In this document: one piece after another, positions 22,991 to 23,224 of the stretch
How positions within the stretch are numbered: the first letter of the stretch is position 1
How the letters are laid out: every line of letters begins with the position of its first letter
IMG/VR virus record: IMGVR_UViG_3300005913_000098
Span: 1 to 23,224 of that record
Length of the DNA stretch: 23,224 nt
Strand: one strand, 5' to 3'
Source of the DNA: a virus
The notes under the pieces: model-generated
What the model was told of the DNA's origin: nothing
Databases searched by the model: none
The model's input: the letters and a program-made list of their open reading frames with translations, nothing else
Position numbers and translations under genes: made by a program

Positions 22991-23224
22991 ATGGCAAATT
23001 TTATCTCGTCGACATTCGCAGAACCTCATTGGCAGGATATTCAGACAAAGAGCGTGATCCGCGCAAAGATGATCCACAACTATGACGACGGAAGTTCTAG
23101 ACAATTCGATTGTTCTATATCAAAACCTGCTGTTGAGGGCGAATCTAATCCTGACTGGGACTTTATCATGGATAAGTATGGTGAAGAATTCGTAACAGAA
23201 TCGACGACAGAAGTTATTCAGAAA
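22991..23224 (+). CDS. Partial gene at the right edge, unknown virion protein
   Basis: The ATG at 22991 follows a clear AAGGA ribosome site 8 nt upstream, and the frame is open for 78 codons to the window edge. The visible N-terminus (MANFISSTFAEPHWQDIQTK) is followed by an IHNYDDGSSRQFDCSISK segment and a WDFIMDKYGEEF helix. I do not recognise it. By position it probably belongs to the same fibre or structural operon. Confidence 0.8.
   Translation, partial: MANFISSTFAEPHWQDIQTKSVIRAKMIHNYDDGSSRQFDCSISKPAVEGESNPDWDFIMDKYGEEFVTESTTEVIQK

Overview
This window is a structural-gene block from a T4-superfamily myovirus (contractile tail). The evidence is a run of recognisable baseplate and neck genes: homologues of T4 gp4, gp26, gp48, gp53, gp27, gp5, a PAAR spike tip, gp25, gp6, gp7 and gp8. 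The T4-type late promoter motif TATAAATA also sits in three of the four intergenic gaps I examined. Sequence style (AT-rich, small T4 core genes, very large beta-rich wedge or fibre proteins) resembles marine 'far T4' and cyanophage-like relatives more than coliphage T4. The host cannot be named from this sequence.

Layout. Positions 2-103 hold the end of a rightward gene with an acidic tail (gp32-like ssDNA-binding protein). It is closed by a UUCG-loop terminator that also ends the leftward operon. The leftward operon (4524 to 148) encodes a gp4-like head-completion nuclease-fold protein, an unnamed conserved assembly protein, a tail-tube-family protein, a gp26-like Cys-rich protein with a -1 frameshift extension, and a tape-measure-like protein. 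A 52-bp gap (4525-4576) carries two late promoters pointing at each other. The rightward block (4577 to the end) encodes gp48, gp53, gp27, gp5 (with a C-terminal M15-type peptidase domain), PAAR tip, gp25, gp6, gp7, gp8, a 1741-aa wedge or fibre-scale protein, a 70-aa coiled-coil protein, a 771-aa fibre-like protein, a 376-aa protein with a GxY tetrapeptide repeat tail, and the start of another gene.

How it fits together. The hub (gp27, gp5, PAAR), tube cap (gp48), tube-family protein, tape measure and its chaperone build the central tail axis. The wedge proteins (gp53, gp25, gp6, gp7, gp8) surround it, and the last genes probably form peripheral fibres or adhesins. The strongest unusual features are: an apparent programmed -1 frameshift (slippery TTTTTTC) joining gp26 to a gp51-like tail; replacement of the gp5 lysozyme by a C-terminal M15 peptidase; a small beta module recurring in gp53, gp8 and the 1741-aa protein; an exact 75-bp tandem duplication in the fibre gene; and about 20 consecutive xGx(Y/F) tetrapeptides in the 376-aa protein. 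No tRNA, CRISPR array, insertion sequence or integrase was seen. There is no stretch over 300 bases without a gene.
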